Position numbers and translations under genes: made by a program. The notes beneath the pieces were generated by a model. It did not search any database and was not told the DNA's origin. It was given only the letters and a program-made list of their open reading frames with translations. A stretch of 64,000 bases of DNA, taken from positions 186,001 to 250,000 of the forward strand of contig JAUSMA010000014.1 in the NCBI GenBank assembly GCA_030645475.1, given 5' to 3'. Positions 55,686 through 64,000 of this stretch are shown here, one piece after another. This stretch comes from Nitrospirota bacterium. GTDB lineage: Bacteria; Nitrospirota; Nitrospiria; Nitrospirales; Nitrospiraceae. Each line of letters starts with the position of its first letter. The stretch's first letter is position 1.

Positions 55686-57320
55686 TTAGCGGCCGTGGAC
55701 CATGGGTAACTCGCGCGACCCTTCCGCTTCCTGCTGAATGCGTAACCGCTCCAGCCGGGACTCTTCCATCACATGCTGAAGCACTTCGTCCGTCATCTGA
55801 GTCATCTGTGCCGCAGCATCTTTCATCTCGGCATGCTCGACTGCCCGTGAAAGCACCTCTGCCTTCGTGGCGCCTTTCTTCTGGCCCAGGAACGGCTTGA
55901 TGATCAGATACCCGACATCACGCGCCGGCATGAAGCGAAGAAACCGCCGCAGCAGCCGAGCCGTTTGCAGGGGATAGTGCAGGAGCTTGTAGATGAAGAG
56001 CCGCTTGAGCCCCTGACGACGGACCTCGTTGATCACTTCGCCTGGCAAGCAGGTCGGGTCGATCTCCGAGCACTTAAAATACTTGTACCAATCGGTGGTT
56101 TCGCTGACCAAACCGCGCTTCACATATTCCTGCCAGAGCGGAGTCCCGCGATACACACAGAGCCGATTGAAGCCGAAGGTGTCGAGCGGCAGTTTAGAAG
56201 CCAGATCGAACGTAGCGTTCATATCTTCGACCGTTTCATCGGGGTTGCCCACGGTGAAGAAGCCATGAACGATTTCAATGCCGGCCTGCTTGGCATTTTT
56301 CACCGCAGTCGCCACTTCCTCCAACGTCTGTTCTTTCTTCAGACGATCGAGGATCTTCTGGCTCCCGCTTTCAATTCCGAACATCACCGTCCGGCAATGG
56401 GCCTTGGCCATGGCGGGGAACAAATGCTGCGCGACGGAGTCCACTCGCCCTTCGATGCCCCACTGAATCGTGAGCTTCTCGTCCATCACGCCTTGGCAAA
56501 TCGCCTCGATGCGCTTGGGCTGCAGAAGGAAATGGTCGTCGACGAAATAGACGGACCCGTAGCCGCATTCTTCGAGGTACTTGAGTTCGCGCACCACATG
56601 GGCGGCTGTCCTCGCGCGCCACTTGCCTTCGTTGAAAATTGGAATGTCGCAGAATACGCAGGGCCAGGGGCAGCCGCGCGACGTTTGCATCGTCGTAAAG
56701 CGCTCCATCGACAGCACCGCCGGCACATCTAGCGGCATTGATTCCACAAAGTCGAGCGGAAGGCCTTCGCGGTCAGGGAAAGGCCATTGATCGAGATGGC
56801 GCTCCATCGGCCGTCCTGGATTCTGCACGACCTGGCCATCCTTGGCCCAGGTCAACCCGGCGACCGAAGCGGGATCATCGAACTTTTCAAGGAGGTCGAG
56901 GAGCAACTGCTCGCCGTCGCCTCGGCAGATAAAATCCACTTCGGGGCACTGCAATTTGACCAATGCGGCATTCAAGCTCGCAAAGACGCCACCGAAGGCC
57001 AGCTTGACCTTCTGGTTGGTGGCACGAATCTGACGGGCTAAAATCTTCGCGTAGGGATAGCTGGTGGTACTGAGGAAACTGAGGCCGACCAGGTCAGGCT
57101 GCTGCCGATTGATCTCTTCGAGGATGACCTCGTTCGGCGTATCGGGATTCGCCTGATCGAACATCACACATTCATGGCCGGCTTGTTTGAGCACCGACGA
57201 AAGCGACATGATGCCGATGGGCGGAAAACCCATGACTCTAATACGGCCGTTTTTTGCTCTGGTTTTTGCCGGGAGGGCGTAGAACTGGGGGTCACGCACA
57301 TGGATCAGAAATACACGCAT
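55686..57320 (-). CDS. B12-binding-domain radical SAM protein
   Basis: 544 residues. An N-terminal cobalamin-type Rossmann domain (about 28-150) lacks the DxHxxG cobalt-ligand motif, so cobalamin, if bound, would be base-off or weakly held. The radical SAM motif is Cys217-x3-Cys221-x2-Cys224 in SRGCPWPCVFCDIP. A helical C-terminal region follows from about 400. Such proteins modify lipids, cofactors or methylate carbons; hopanoid enzymes HpnJ and HpnP are distant relatives. Substrate unknown. It has no co-directional neighbour closer than sucD, 170 bases upstream. Confidence 0.87.
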   Translation of the reverse strand: MRVFLIHVRDPQFYALPAKTRAKNGRIRVMGFPPIGIMSLSSVLKQAGHECVMFDQANPDTPNEVILEEINRQQPDLVGLSFLSTTSYPYAKILARQIRATNQKVKLAFGGVFASLNAALVKLQCPEVDFICRGDGEQLLLDLLEKFDDPASVAGLTWAKDGQVVQNPGRPMERHLDQWPFPDREGLPLDFVESMPLDVPAVLSMERFTTMQTSRGCPWPCVFCDIPIFNEGKWRARTAAHVVRELKYLEECGYGSVYFVDDHFLLQPKRIEAICQGVMDEKLTIQWGIEGRVDSVAQHLFPAMAKAHCRTVMFGIESGSQKILDRLKKEQTLEEVATAVKNAKQAGIEIVHGFFTVGNPDETVEDMNATFDLASKLPLDTFGFNRLCVYRGTPLWQEYVKRGLVSETTDWYKYFKCSEIDPTCLPGEVINEVRRQGLKRLFIYKLLHYPLQTARLLRRFLRFMPARDVGYLIIKPFLGQKKGATKAEVLSRAVEHAEMKDAAAQMTQMTDEVLQHVMEESRLERLRIQQEAEGSRELPMVHGR

Positions 57321-57414
57321 GTATCCACCCTAACATGAATGACGGGGGCAGGAGAAGTGAAATTACCAGGTCCTGATGAACTGAGAATGAGTGGGGAGAG
57401 AAGGATTGAAATGA

Positions 57415-57453
57415 GAAGTGGGGATGCGGTGATCATTCACCCATCCCCACTTC
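57415..57453 (-). terminator. long hairpin after sucD, likely end of the TCA cluster transcript
   Basis: Twelve base pairs (GAAGTGGGGATG and its complement) plus an inner GGTGA/TCACC stem with one unpaired base. The tail on the minus strand (TCATTTC) is only weakly T-rich, so it may act as a 3'-end stabiliser rather than a full terminator. Confidence 0.6.
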
Positions 57454-57490
57454 ACTGAATATCTTACGGACGACGAGACGAGAGACTGAC

Positions 57491-58363
57491 TTACCGCCCG
57501 AGCGCCAGCTTGATGGCATGACCGATTTCAGCCGGGTTCTTCACCACCCGGACACCGGCCGCTTCGAGCGTCTTCATTTTCTCAGCCGCGGTACCTTTCC
57601 CGCCTGAAACAATGGCGCCGGCATGGCCCATACGGCGGCCTGGCGGAGCCGTGATTCCGGCGATGAAACTCACGACCGGCTTCTTCACGTTCTTCTTGAT
57701 AAACGCAGCGGCTTTTTCTTCCGCGTCGCCACCGATTTCACCAATCATGACGATCCCCTGAGTCTCGGGATCTTTCTCGAACAGGGCCAACACATCGACG
57801 AAACCCGTTCCATTGACCGGATCGCCGCCGATACCGACACAGGTCGTTTCACCTAAGCCAAGCGTCGAGAGTTGATGGACCGCTTCATAGGTGAGAGTCC
57901 CGCTGCGGGAGACGACGCCGACGATCCCCTTCTTATGGATGAAACCGGGCATGATGCCGATCTTCGCTTCATCGACCGTAATCACGCCGGGGCAGTTTGG
58001 TCCGATCAAGCGAACGTCGCGGCCATAGAGGGCGCGCTTCACCTTGACCATGTCGTTCACCGGGATGCCTTCGGTAATGCAGATAATCAACTTCACGCCG
58101 GCATCGGCGGCTTCGAGAATCGCATCGGCGCAAAATGGCGGTGGCACGAAAATCAGCGAGGTATCGCATTGCGATTTCTTCACGGCATCGCGCACCGTAT
58201 TGAATACGGGAATGCCCTCGACCTCTTGGCCGGCCTTGCCCGGTGTCACACCCGCGACCACCTGCGTCCCGTAGGCTTTACACTGCGTCGCATGGAACGA
58301 GCCTTCCTTCCCCGTGATCCCCTGCACCACCACCCGCGTATGCTTATTAACGAGAATGCTCAC
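57491..58363 (-). CDS. sucD: succinyl-CoA synthetase alpha subunit
   Basis: 290 residues starting with GTG (GAGGA ahead). CoA-binding Rossmann part ([13 protein letters not shown]), [10 protein letters not shown], and the phospho-His loop [14 protein letters not shown]. With SucC it interconverts succinate and succinyl-CoA; in the reductive cycle it runs toward succinyl-CoA using ATP. A 156-base spacer with a large inverted repeat separates it from sucC. Confidence 0.97.
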   Translation of the reverse strand: MSILVNKHTRVVVQGITGKEGSFHATQCKAYGTQVVAGVTPGKAGQEVEGIPVFNTVRDAVKKSQCDTSLIFVPPPFCADAILEAADAGVKLIICITEGIPVNDMVKVKRALYGRDVRLIGPNCPGVITVDEAKIGIMPGFIHKKGIVGVVSRSGTLTYEAVHQLSTLGLGETTCVGIGGDPVNGTGFVDVLALFEKDPETQGIVMIGEIGGDAEEKAAAFIKKNVKKPVVSFIAGITAPPGRRMGHAGAIVSGGKGTAAEKMKTLEAAGVRVVKNPAEIGHAIKLALGR

Positions 58364-58415
58364 AATGTCCTCTTCTTTCTTCCACTCGTCCCCTTATGGC
58401 TGGAAAACATCCCCA

Positions 58416-58514
58416 GGGGAGCGACAGGGTTAAGGCCCTGACTGCGGCCGTCGAGCGAGCACATTCTGATCGTGCGCGCTCCGGGAGCAAAAGGGCCTAA
58501 CCCTGTCGCTCCCC
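58416..58514. repeat. near-perfect long inverted repeat between sucC and sucD
   Basis: Arms 58416-58438 and 58493-58514 pair over 22 bases with one bulged A (outer ends GGGGAGCGACAGGG and CCCTGTCGCTCCCC). The 54-base loop holds a second GAGCG/CGCTC plus GCAC/GTGC hairpin. It lies 5 bases past the sucC stop. Confidence 0.9.
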
Positions 58515-58519
58515 ACTCA

Positions 58520-59698
58520 TCACGCCGCTTTTCCTGTCAGCTTCACAATTTTTTGCGCCGCTTCCCACAAATCGTCCGCCACCTCCACCTTGAGGCCGGA
58601 CTCGGCCAGCAACTTACGGCCTTCTTCCGCATTCGTCCCTTGGAGCCGGACGACTAATGGCACCGTAATCTTCACTTCTTTTGCCGCTTCGATCACTCCG
58701 TTGGCGATCCGCTCACAACGCACGATCCCGCCGAAGATGTTGATGAAGATGCCCTTGACGTTCGGGTCCTTGAGCAGGATCCGGAATCCCGCCGCCACAG
58801 TTTCCTTGGTTGCGCCGCCGCCGACATCCAGGAAGTTCGCCGGTTCGCTGCCGGCCAGCTTGATCACGTCCATCGTCGCCATGGCCAAGCCCGCGCCATT
58901 CACCATGCACCCGATGTTGCCGTCCAGCTTCACGTAGTTCAGATTATTTTCTCCCGCTTCGACTTCCAGCGGATCTTCTTCATGGAGGTCGCGCATCTGC
59001 TGCACATCGGCATGCCGAAATAACGCACTATCGTCGAACGACACCTTGCCATCCAGCGCGATGAGTTTCTTGTCACTGGTGATGACCAACGGATTGATCT
59101 CCACCATCGCCGCATTCTTCTCCATAAACATCCGATAGAGATTCCCCAGCATCTGGATGAAGGGATTCACCACGGCTGGCTCCATAGCGGGAAGCCCGAG
59201 CGCAAACGCAATGTTCCGCCCGTTGTAGCCCTGGAACCCGACTGCCGGGTCGATCGCTTCGCGAATGATCTTTTCCGGCGTATGAGCGGCAACTTCTTCG
59301 ATCTCCATCCCGCCTTCTGTACTCGCGATAAACACAGGCCATCCACTATCCCGATCGACAACGATGCTCACATACAATTCCTTGGCAATCGCCGCGCCTT
59401 CTTCGATCAGCAATCGCCGCACTTCCCGCCCCTTAGGACCGGTTTGGTGGGTGACGAGCGTCTTGCCAATGAGCTCCTTGACCAAGCCTGGAACAGCAGC
59501 CTTATCCTTCGTAATCTTCACGCCGCCGGCTTTGCCACGACCGCCTGCATGGATCTGCGCCTTGACGACAAACACCGGAGTATTAAGCTCGGCCACCCAT
59601 GCTGCGCCCGCCTCAGGCGAGGTGATCTCTTTCCCGCGCGGAACCGTAACCCCGAATTGCCCGAACAATTGCTTGGCCTGGAACTCATGAACGTCCAT
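58520..59698 (-). CDS. sucC: succinyl-CoA synthetase beta subunit
   Basis: 392 residues from the ATG at 59698 (GGGAG ahead; upstream frame to 59755 is unsupported). ATP-grasp N-terminal domain (MDVHEFQAKQLFGQFGV, KAQIHAGGRGKAGGV) and the C-terminal CoA-ligase domain (NIFGGIVRCERIANGV, RLQGTNAEEGRKLL). It forms the nucleotide site of the enzyme with SucD. Confidence 0.97.
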   Translation of the reverse strand: MDVHEFQAKQLFGQFGVTVPRGKEITSPEAGAAWVAELNTPVFVVKAQIHAGGRGKAGGVKITKDKAAVPGLVKELIGKTLVTHQTGPKGREVRRLLIEEGAAIAKELYVSIVVDRDSGWPVFIASTEGGMEIEEVAAHTPEKIIREAIDPAVGFQGYNGRNIAFALGLPAMEPAVVNPFIQMLGNLYRMFMEKNAAMVEINPLVITSDKKLIALDGKVSFDDSALFRHADVQQMRDLHEEDPLEVEAGENNLNYVKLDGNIGCMVNGAGLAMATMDVIKLAGSEPANFLDVGGGATKETVAAGFRILLKDPNVKGIFINIFGGIVRCERIANGVIEAAKEVKITVPLVVRLQGTNAEEGRKLLAESGLKVEVADDLWEAAQKIVKLTGKAA

Positions 59699-59732
59699 CT
59701 TGCTCCCTTCAGTCGTGGGCGAATGGCACAGG

Positions 59733-59784
59733 GCTAGGGCGAGAGTTCCTCTCACCCTTTGCCTCTGGCCTCAAGCCGCTAGCC
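59733..59784. repeat. degenerate heptamer array between frdA and sucC
   Basis: In-phase 7-mers including GCCTCTG, GCCTCAA and GCCGCTA, ending exactly at the base before the stop codon of the flavoprotein gene. Same unit type (GCCTCTA) as at 62177-62239. Confidence 0.6.
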
Positions 59785-61365
59785 TTATTCTTTCCTTGTG
59801 TATGCCGGCAGGATCATGGGCGAGACGACTCCGCTCGCATTGCCATGCTTCTTCGCTTCGGCGCGGAAGCCTTTCAGATGCTCGACCGTCAATTTCCCCT
59901 GTGGCATGGCAGCCGCACGAGCAGCGGCTGTTAACCCCGATCGTTTTCCAAAGACCATTAAGTCGAGCAGAGAGTTTCCCATCAATCGATTGCGTCCATG
60001 CAATCCGCCGGATGCTTCTCCCGCCACGAAGAGATTCTTCACATCGGTCTCTGAATTCGTGTCGATCTTCACCCCGCCGTTCTGATAATGCAACGTGGGA
60101 TAGATCAGCACGGGATCTTTGCTGATATCGATACCGAATCGTTCGAACTGCAGCATCATCGCGGGGAAATGCTTCTCCATCGTACCGGGACCACTTGCGG
60201 CATCGAGCAGCGGTGTGTCGAGCCAGACTCCGATTCTCCCGGACATGGTTCGAATGCCACGACCCTCTTCGCATTCCCGAATAATCGACGCCGAGACGAC
60301 ATCGCGGGTATCCAGTTCATTGACGAACCGTTCACCCTTCGCATTGACCAAATGTCCGCCTTCGGACCGGATGCCTTCTGTCACCAACGCCCCAATGAGC
60401 TGTTCGGGATAGACGGCGCCTGAGGGGTGATACTGAAACGTATCGACATGCATGAGTTTCGCGCCAAGCCGATAGGATAAGCAGAGTCCGTCGCCTGTCG
60501 CACCGTAGTGATTGCTGGTCGGGAACCCCTGAATATGGAGCCGGCCGATCCCGCCCGTCGCCAGAATGACAGACTTGGCTGCAACGACGACGTGGCGCTG
60601 GTTGTCGAGGTCTTTAAAAATGGCGCCGGTGCAATGGCCATTGGCATCACTCGTCAACTCGACCGCGGCACAGAACTCGAGTAACTGAATTTTCTGATTC
60701 AGGACCTCGTCCTTGAGCACCCGCATAATTTCAAGACCGGTGTAGTCTGAACAGGTGAGGAGGCGGGGCTTCGAGCTTCCGCCGCCCTTCTTCACGTGGA
60801 GATTCCCGTCTCCGTCACGATCGAACAACACGCCCAGGCTCAAGAGCCATTTCGCAATCGACGGGCCTTCTTCGACCATCACCTTGAGCAGCTGATGGTC
60901 GTTCTGCATGTGGCCGCCCTTCAGCGTATCCACGAAATGCGTCACGGGCGAGTCTTCCGGCGCCACCGAAATCTGCATGCCCCCTTGGGCCATGACGCTA
61001 TTGGAGTCGCCGAGTCGAAGCTTCGTCGCCAGCATGACCTTGGCACCGGCTGCATGCGCATGAAGTGCTGCGGCACAACCGGCTCCACCACCGCCCACCA
61101 CCAACACATCGGTCGTGTAGTGGGGCGTCAGATCGAATCCGTCGGCAATAGAGCTATCACCCTCCAGCAATGTCGCCAGCTCAATAGCCGTCTTGTCCCC
61201 CACATTGGGACCGAAACGGATCGGACGAAAAGCACTTGCCCGAAAGTCCGGATGATACTTATGGATCAGTTGATCGCGATCGGCCGGTGAGAGCTTAGGC
61301 AGGGTCTGCTTTCGTCGAGCATCCCGCGTCTGATGTACGATCTGTTGAAGGGCATGAATGTCCAT
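59785..61365 (-). CDS. frdA: fumarate reductase/succinate dehydrogenase flavoprotein subunit
   Basis: 526 residues. The FAD-binding VVGGGGAGCAAALHAHAAG is near 90-110, the His-containing flavin-attachment region is MAQGGMQIS, and substrate-site blocks include GDGLCLSYRLGAKLMHVDTFQYHP-type sequence and the C-terminal GEASGGLHGRNRLMGNSLLD. It reduces fumarate to succinate in the reductive cycle or does the reverse. It follows frdB. No membrane-anchor subunit is present in the window, so a soluble or otherwise anchored enzyme is possible. Confidence 0.93.
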   Translation of the reverse strand: MDIHALQQIVHQTRDARRKQTLPKLSPADRDQLIHKYHPDFRASAFRPIRFGPNVGDKTAIELATLLEGDSSIADGFDLTPHYTTDVLVVGGGGAGCAAALHAHAAGAKVMLATKLRLGDSNSVMAQGGMQISVAPEDSPVTHFVDTLKGGHMQNDHQLLKVMVEEGPSIAKWLLSLGVLFDRDGDGNLHVKKGGGSSKPRLLTCSDYTGLEIMRVLKDEVLNQKIQLLEFCAAVELTSDANGHCTGAIFKDLDNQRHVVVAAKSVILATGGIGRLHIQGFPTSNHYGATGDGLCLSYRLGAKLMHVDTFQYHPSGAVYPEQLIGALVTEGIRSEGGHLVNAKGERFVNELDTRDVVSASIIRECEEGRGIRTMSGRIGVWLDTPLLDAASGPGTMEKHFPAMMLQFERFGIDISKDPVLIYPTLHYQNGGVKIDTNSETDVKNLFVAGEASGGLHGRNRLMGNSLLDLMVFGKRSGLTAAARAAAMPQGKLTVEHLKGFRAEAKKHGNASGVVSPMILPAYTRKE

Positions 61366-61374
61366 GAATGTGCT

Positions 61375-61444
61375 TTCAGCGTTCAGCGACCAGCATTCAG
61401 CTTTTGCCTCATCTTCAGAAGCTGAGAGCTGACGACTGATGGCT
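61375..61444. repeat. degenerate heptamer array between frdB and frdA
   Basis: Ten in-phase 7-mers over 70 bases: TTCAGCG twice, ACCAGCA, TTCAGCT, then units ending in GCT (AGAAGCT, GAGAGCT, GATGGCT). The two halves are roughly inverted relative to each other. Confidence 0.7.
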
Positions 61445-61451
61445 CGTTAGG

Positions 61452-62162
61452 CTACTTGACCGTCGCGCAGTGATCGGCCAGTTCTTTCTCAGTCATCTTG
61501 AGGATCTTGGCCCATTCATCCGTAAAACGGCCGTCCTGAATTTCCTTGATGCGCGTATCCAGCCCCACAGGCTTCTCGGTGAAATGAGCCCCCTGCGCTC
61601 GGCTCACGTACAGGGCCACCAGATTAGGGGCGATGTCCGCGATACAGACTGGCGTACACATGCCGCACATCACGCAATCCATAAACATCTCGGACACACT
61701 TTTGAAATCGCCGAAGACCGCTTTCCAGACTCCCTCCCGCACGTCGATCTTCTGCGGGCAGGCTTCAGTGCAGGCGTTGCAGTTCCGGCAGAGCGGCGCT
61801 TCGGGATAGAGATTGAAGAGGTCTTGTTTCGGATCTTTGAGCGTCTGAATATCGTACGTCGCCTTGCGGGCTGGAAACGGCGGCATCATCGTGATCGACA
61901 TCCCATCCTGAACCGCCATTTGGCAGGCCAGGCAGGTTCGCACTTTCGGATCGTCCTTGGTCCGATAGTAGGCTGCGCAGGCGCCGCAGAACCCACCGAG
62001 ACAGCCGGCCCCGCGGACGACTTCCTGGCCCGAGTACCAGAGGGCCTTGATGATCGTGATCCCCTCCGGCACGTCGTACTTCTTGCCGGCGATCTCGACC
62101 GTGACCATCTTGTGCCGGGTGACTTCCGGCTGATCGATAACGTTGCTGTCTTCTTGTGCCAT
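61452..62162 (-). CDS. frdB: fumarate reductase/succinate dehydrogenase iron-sulfur subunit
   Basis: 236 residues. N-terminal [2Fe-2S] ferredoxin domain with Cys54, Cys59, Cys62 and Cys77; C-terminal domain with CRNCNACTEACP (Cys125, 128, 131, 135) and CVMCGMCTPVC (Cys163, 166, 169, 173). The second set reads as a regular 4Fe-4S motif, so the cluster make-up may differ from standard 2Fe/4Fe/3Fe SdhB. Ribosome site AAGGA. Passes electrons to FrdA. Might be a reductase using a soluble donor, given no anchor genes. Confidence 0.9.
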   Translation of the reverse strand: MAQEDSNVIDQPEVTRHKMVTVEIAGKKYDVPEGITIIKALWYSGQEVVRGAGCLGGFCGACAAYYRTKDDPKVRTCLACQMAVQDGMSITMMPPFPARKATYDIQTLKDPKQDLFNLYPEAPLCRNCNACTEACPQKIDVREGVWKAVFGDFKSVSEMFMDCVMCGMCTPVCIADIAPNLVALYVSRAQGAHFTEKPVGLDTRIKEIQDGRFTDEWAKILKMTEKELADHCATVK

Positions 62163-62176
62163 GGAATTCCTTAAAG

Positions 62177-62239
62177 GGCCAGAGGCACGGGGCTAGTGGC
62201 TAGAAGACTAAGGTTTCGCCCCCTCGCCTCTAGCCACGC
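62177..62239. repeat. degenerate heptamer array between icd and frdB
   Basis: Nine in-phase 7-mers including GGCTAGT, GGCTAGA, GCCTCTA and GCCACGC. GTGGCTAG (62196) and CTAGCCAC (62230) form an 8-bp inverted repeat. Confidence 0.7.
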
Positions 62240-62249
62240 GACCATTCTT

Positions 62250-64000
<1,751 letters not shown>

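Overview
The window reads as a chromosomal segment of a Nitrospira-like bacterium (phylum Nitrospirota, nitrite-oxidising or comammox type). This is inferred from gene content: two cytochrome bd-like oxidase subunits interleaved with a b6-type cytochrome b and a Rieske protein, reductive-TCA-type genes, hopanoid synthesis, and System II cytochrome c maturation. No nitrite oxidoreductase, rRNA or plasmid gene is present. Most genes lie on the minus strand, and both window edges cut a gene.

Layout. 1-8961 (minus) is a respiratory operon: lipoprotein cytochrome c, bd-like oxidase, anchored cytochrome c, Rieske protein with a PRC-barrel-like N-terminus, cytochrome b, a membrane protein with a helical tail, a second bd-like oxidase, another cytochrome c, and a truncated membrane protein. 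A strong terminator at 9024-9068 separates it from 9166-9705. 9958-22096 holds lipid and envelope genes: hpnH, tRNA-Cys, ispG, dxs, an Omp85-like barrel, mlaC/D/F/E, hpnG and squalene-hopene cyclase. 22293-27107 holds smc and ispH. 27282-31531 is a phosphate block (PhoB/PhoR-like pair, Pit transporter, PhoU-like DUF47 protein). 31610-34975 holds fabH, a BamD-like lipoprotein and a geranylgeranyl-reductase-family flavoprotein. 35116-39731 is cytochrome c maturation System II (ccdA, two TlpA/ResA proteins, ccsA, resB). 40049-42553 is metK and ahcY.

42.6-45.2 kb is a more AT-rich accessory stretch with its own promoters and three membrane proteins of unknown function. 45.3-50.6 kb is a signalling block: tandem-receiver regulator, NarL-type regulator and a seven-PAS histidine kinase. 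51.1-53.0 kb carries a two-gene MotA/MotB (ZorA/ZorB-like) motor module without recognisable Zorya effectors. 53.0-57.3 kb holds an EamA transporter, a PilZ protein, a ferritin-like/VIT fusion and a radical SAM protein. 57.5-64.0 kb is a reductive-TCA-type cluster (icd, frdB, frdA, sucC, sucD), read right to left.

Two repeat families occupy the spacers. Three copies of an approximately 125 bp palindromic element (one shortened) lie at the ends of stop codons. Six spacers hold degenerate arrays that keep a 7-bp period, half of them inside the TCA cluster. The best candidates for something undescribed are the orphan ZorAB-like module, the AT-rich two-gene membrane cassette, the heptad-periodic spacers, and the PRC-Rieske/bd-like respiratory assembly.
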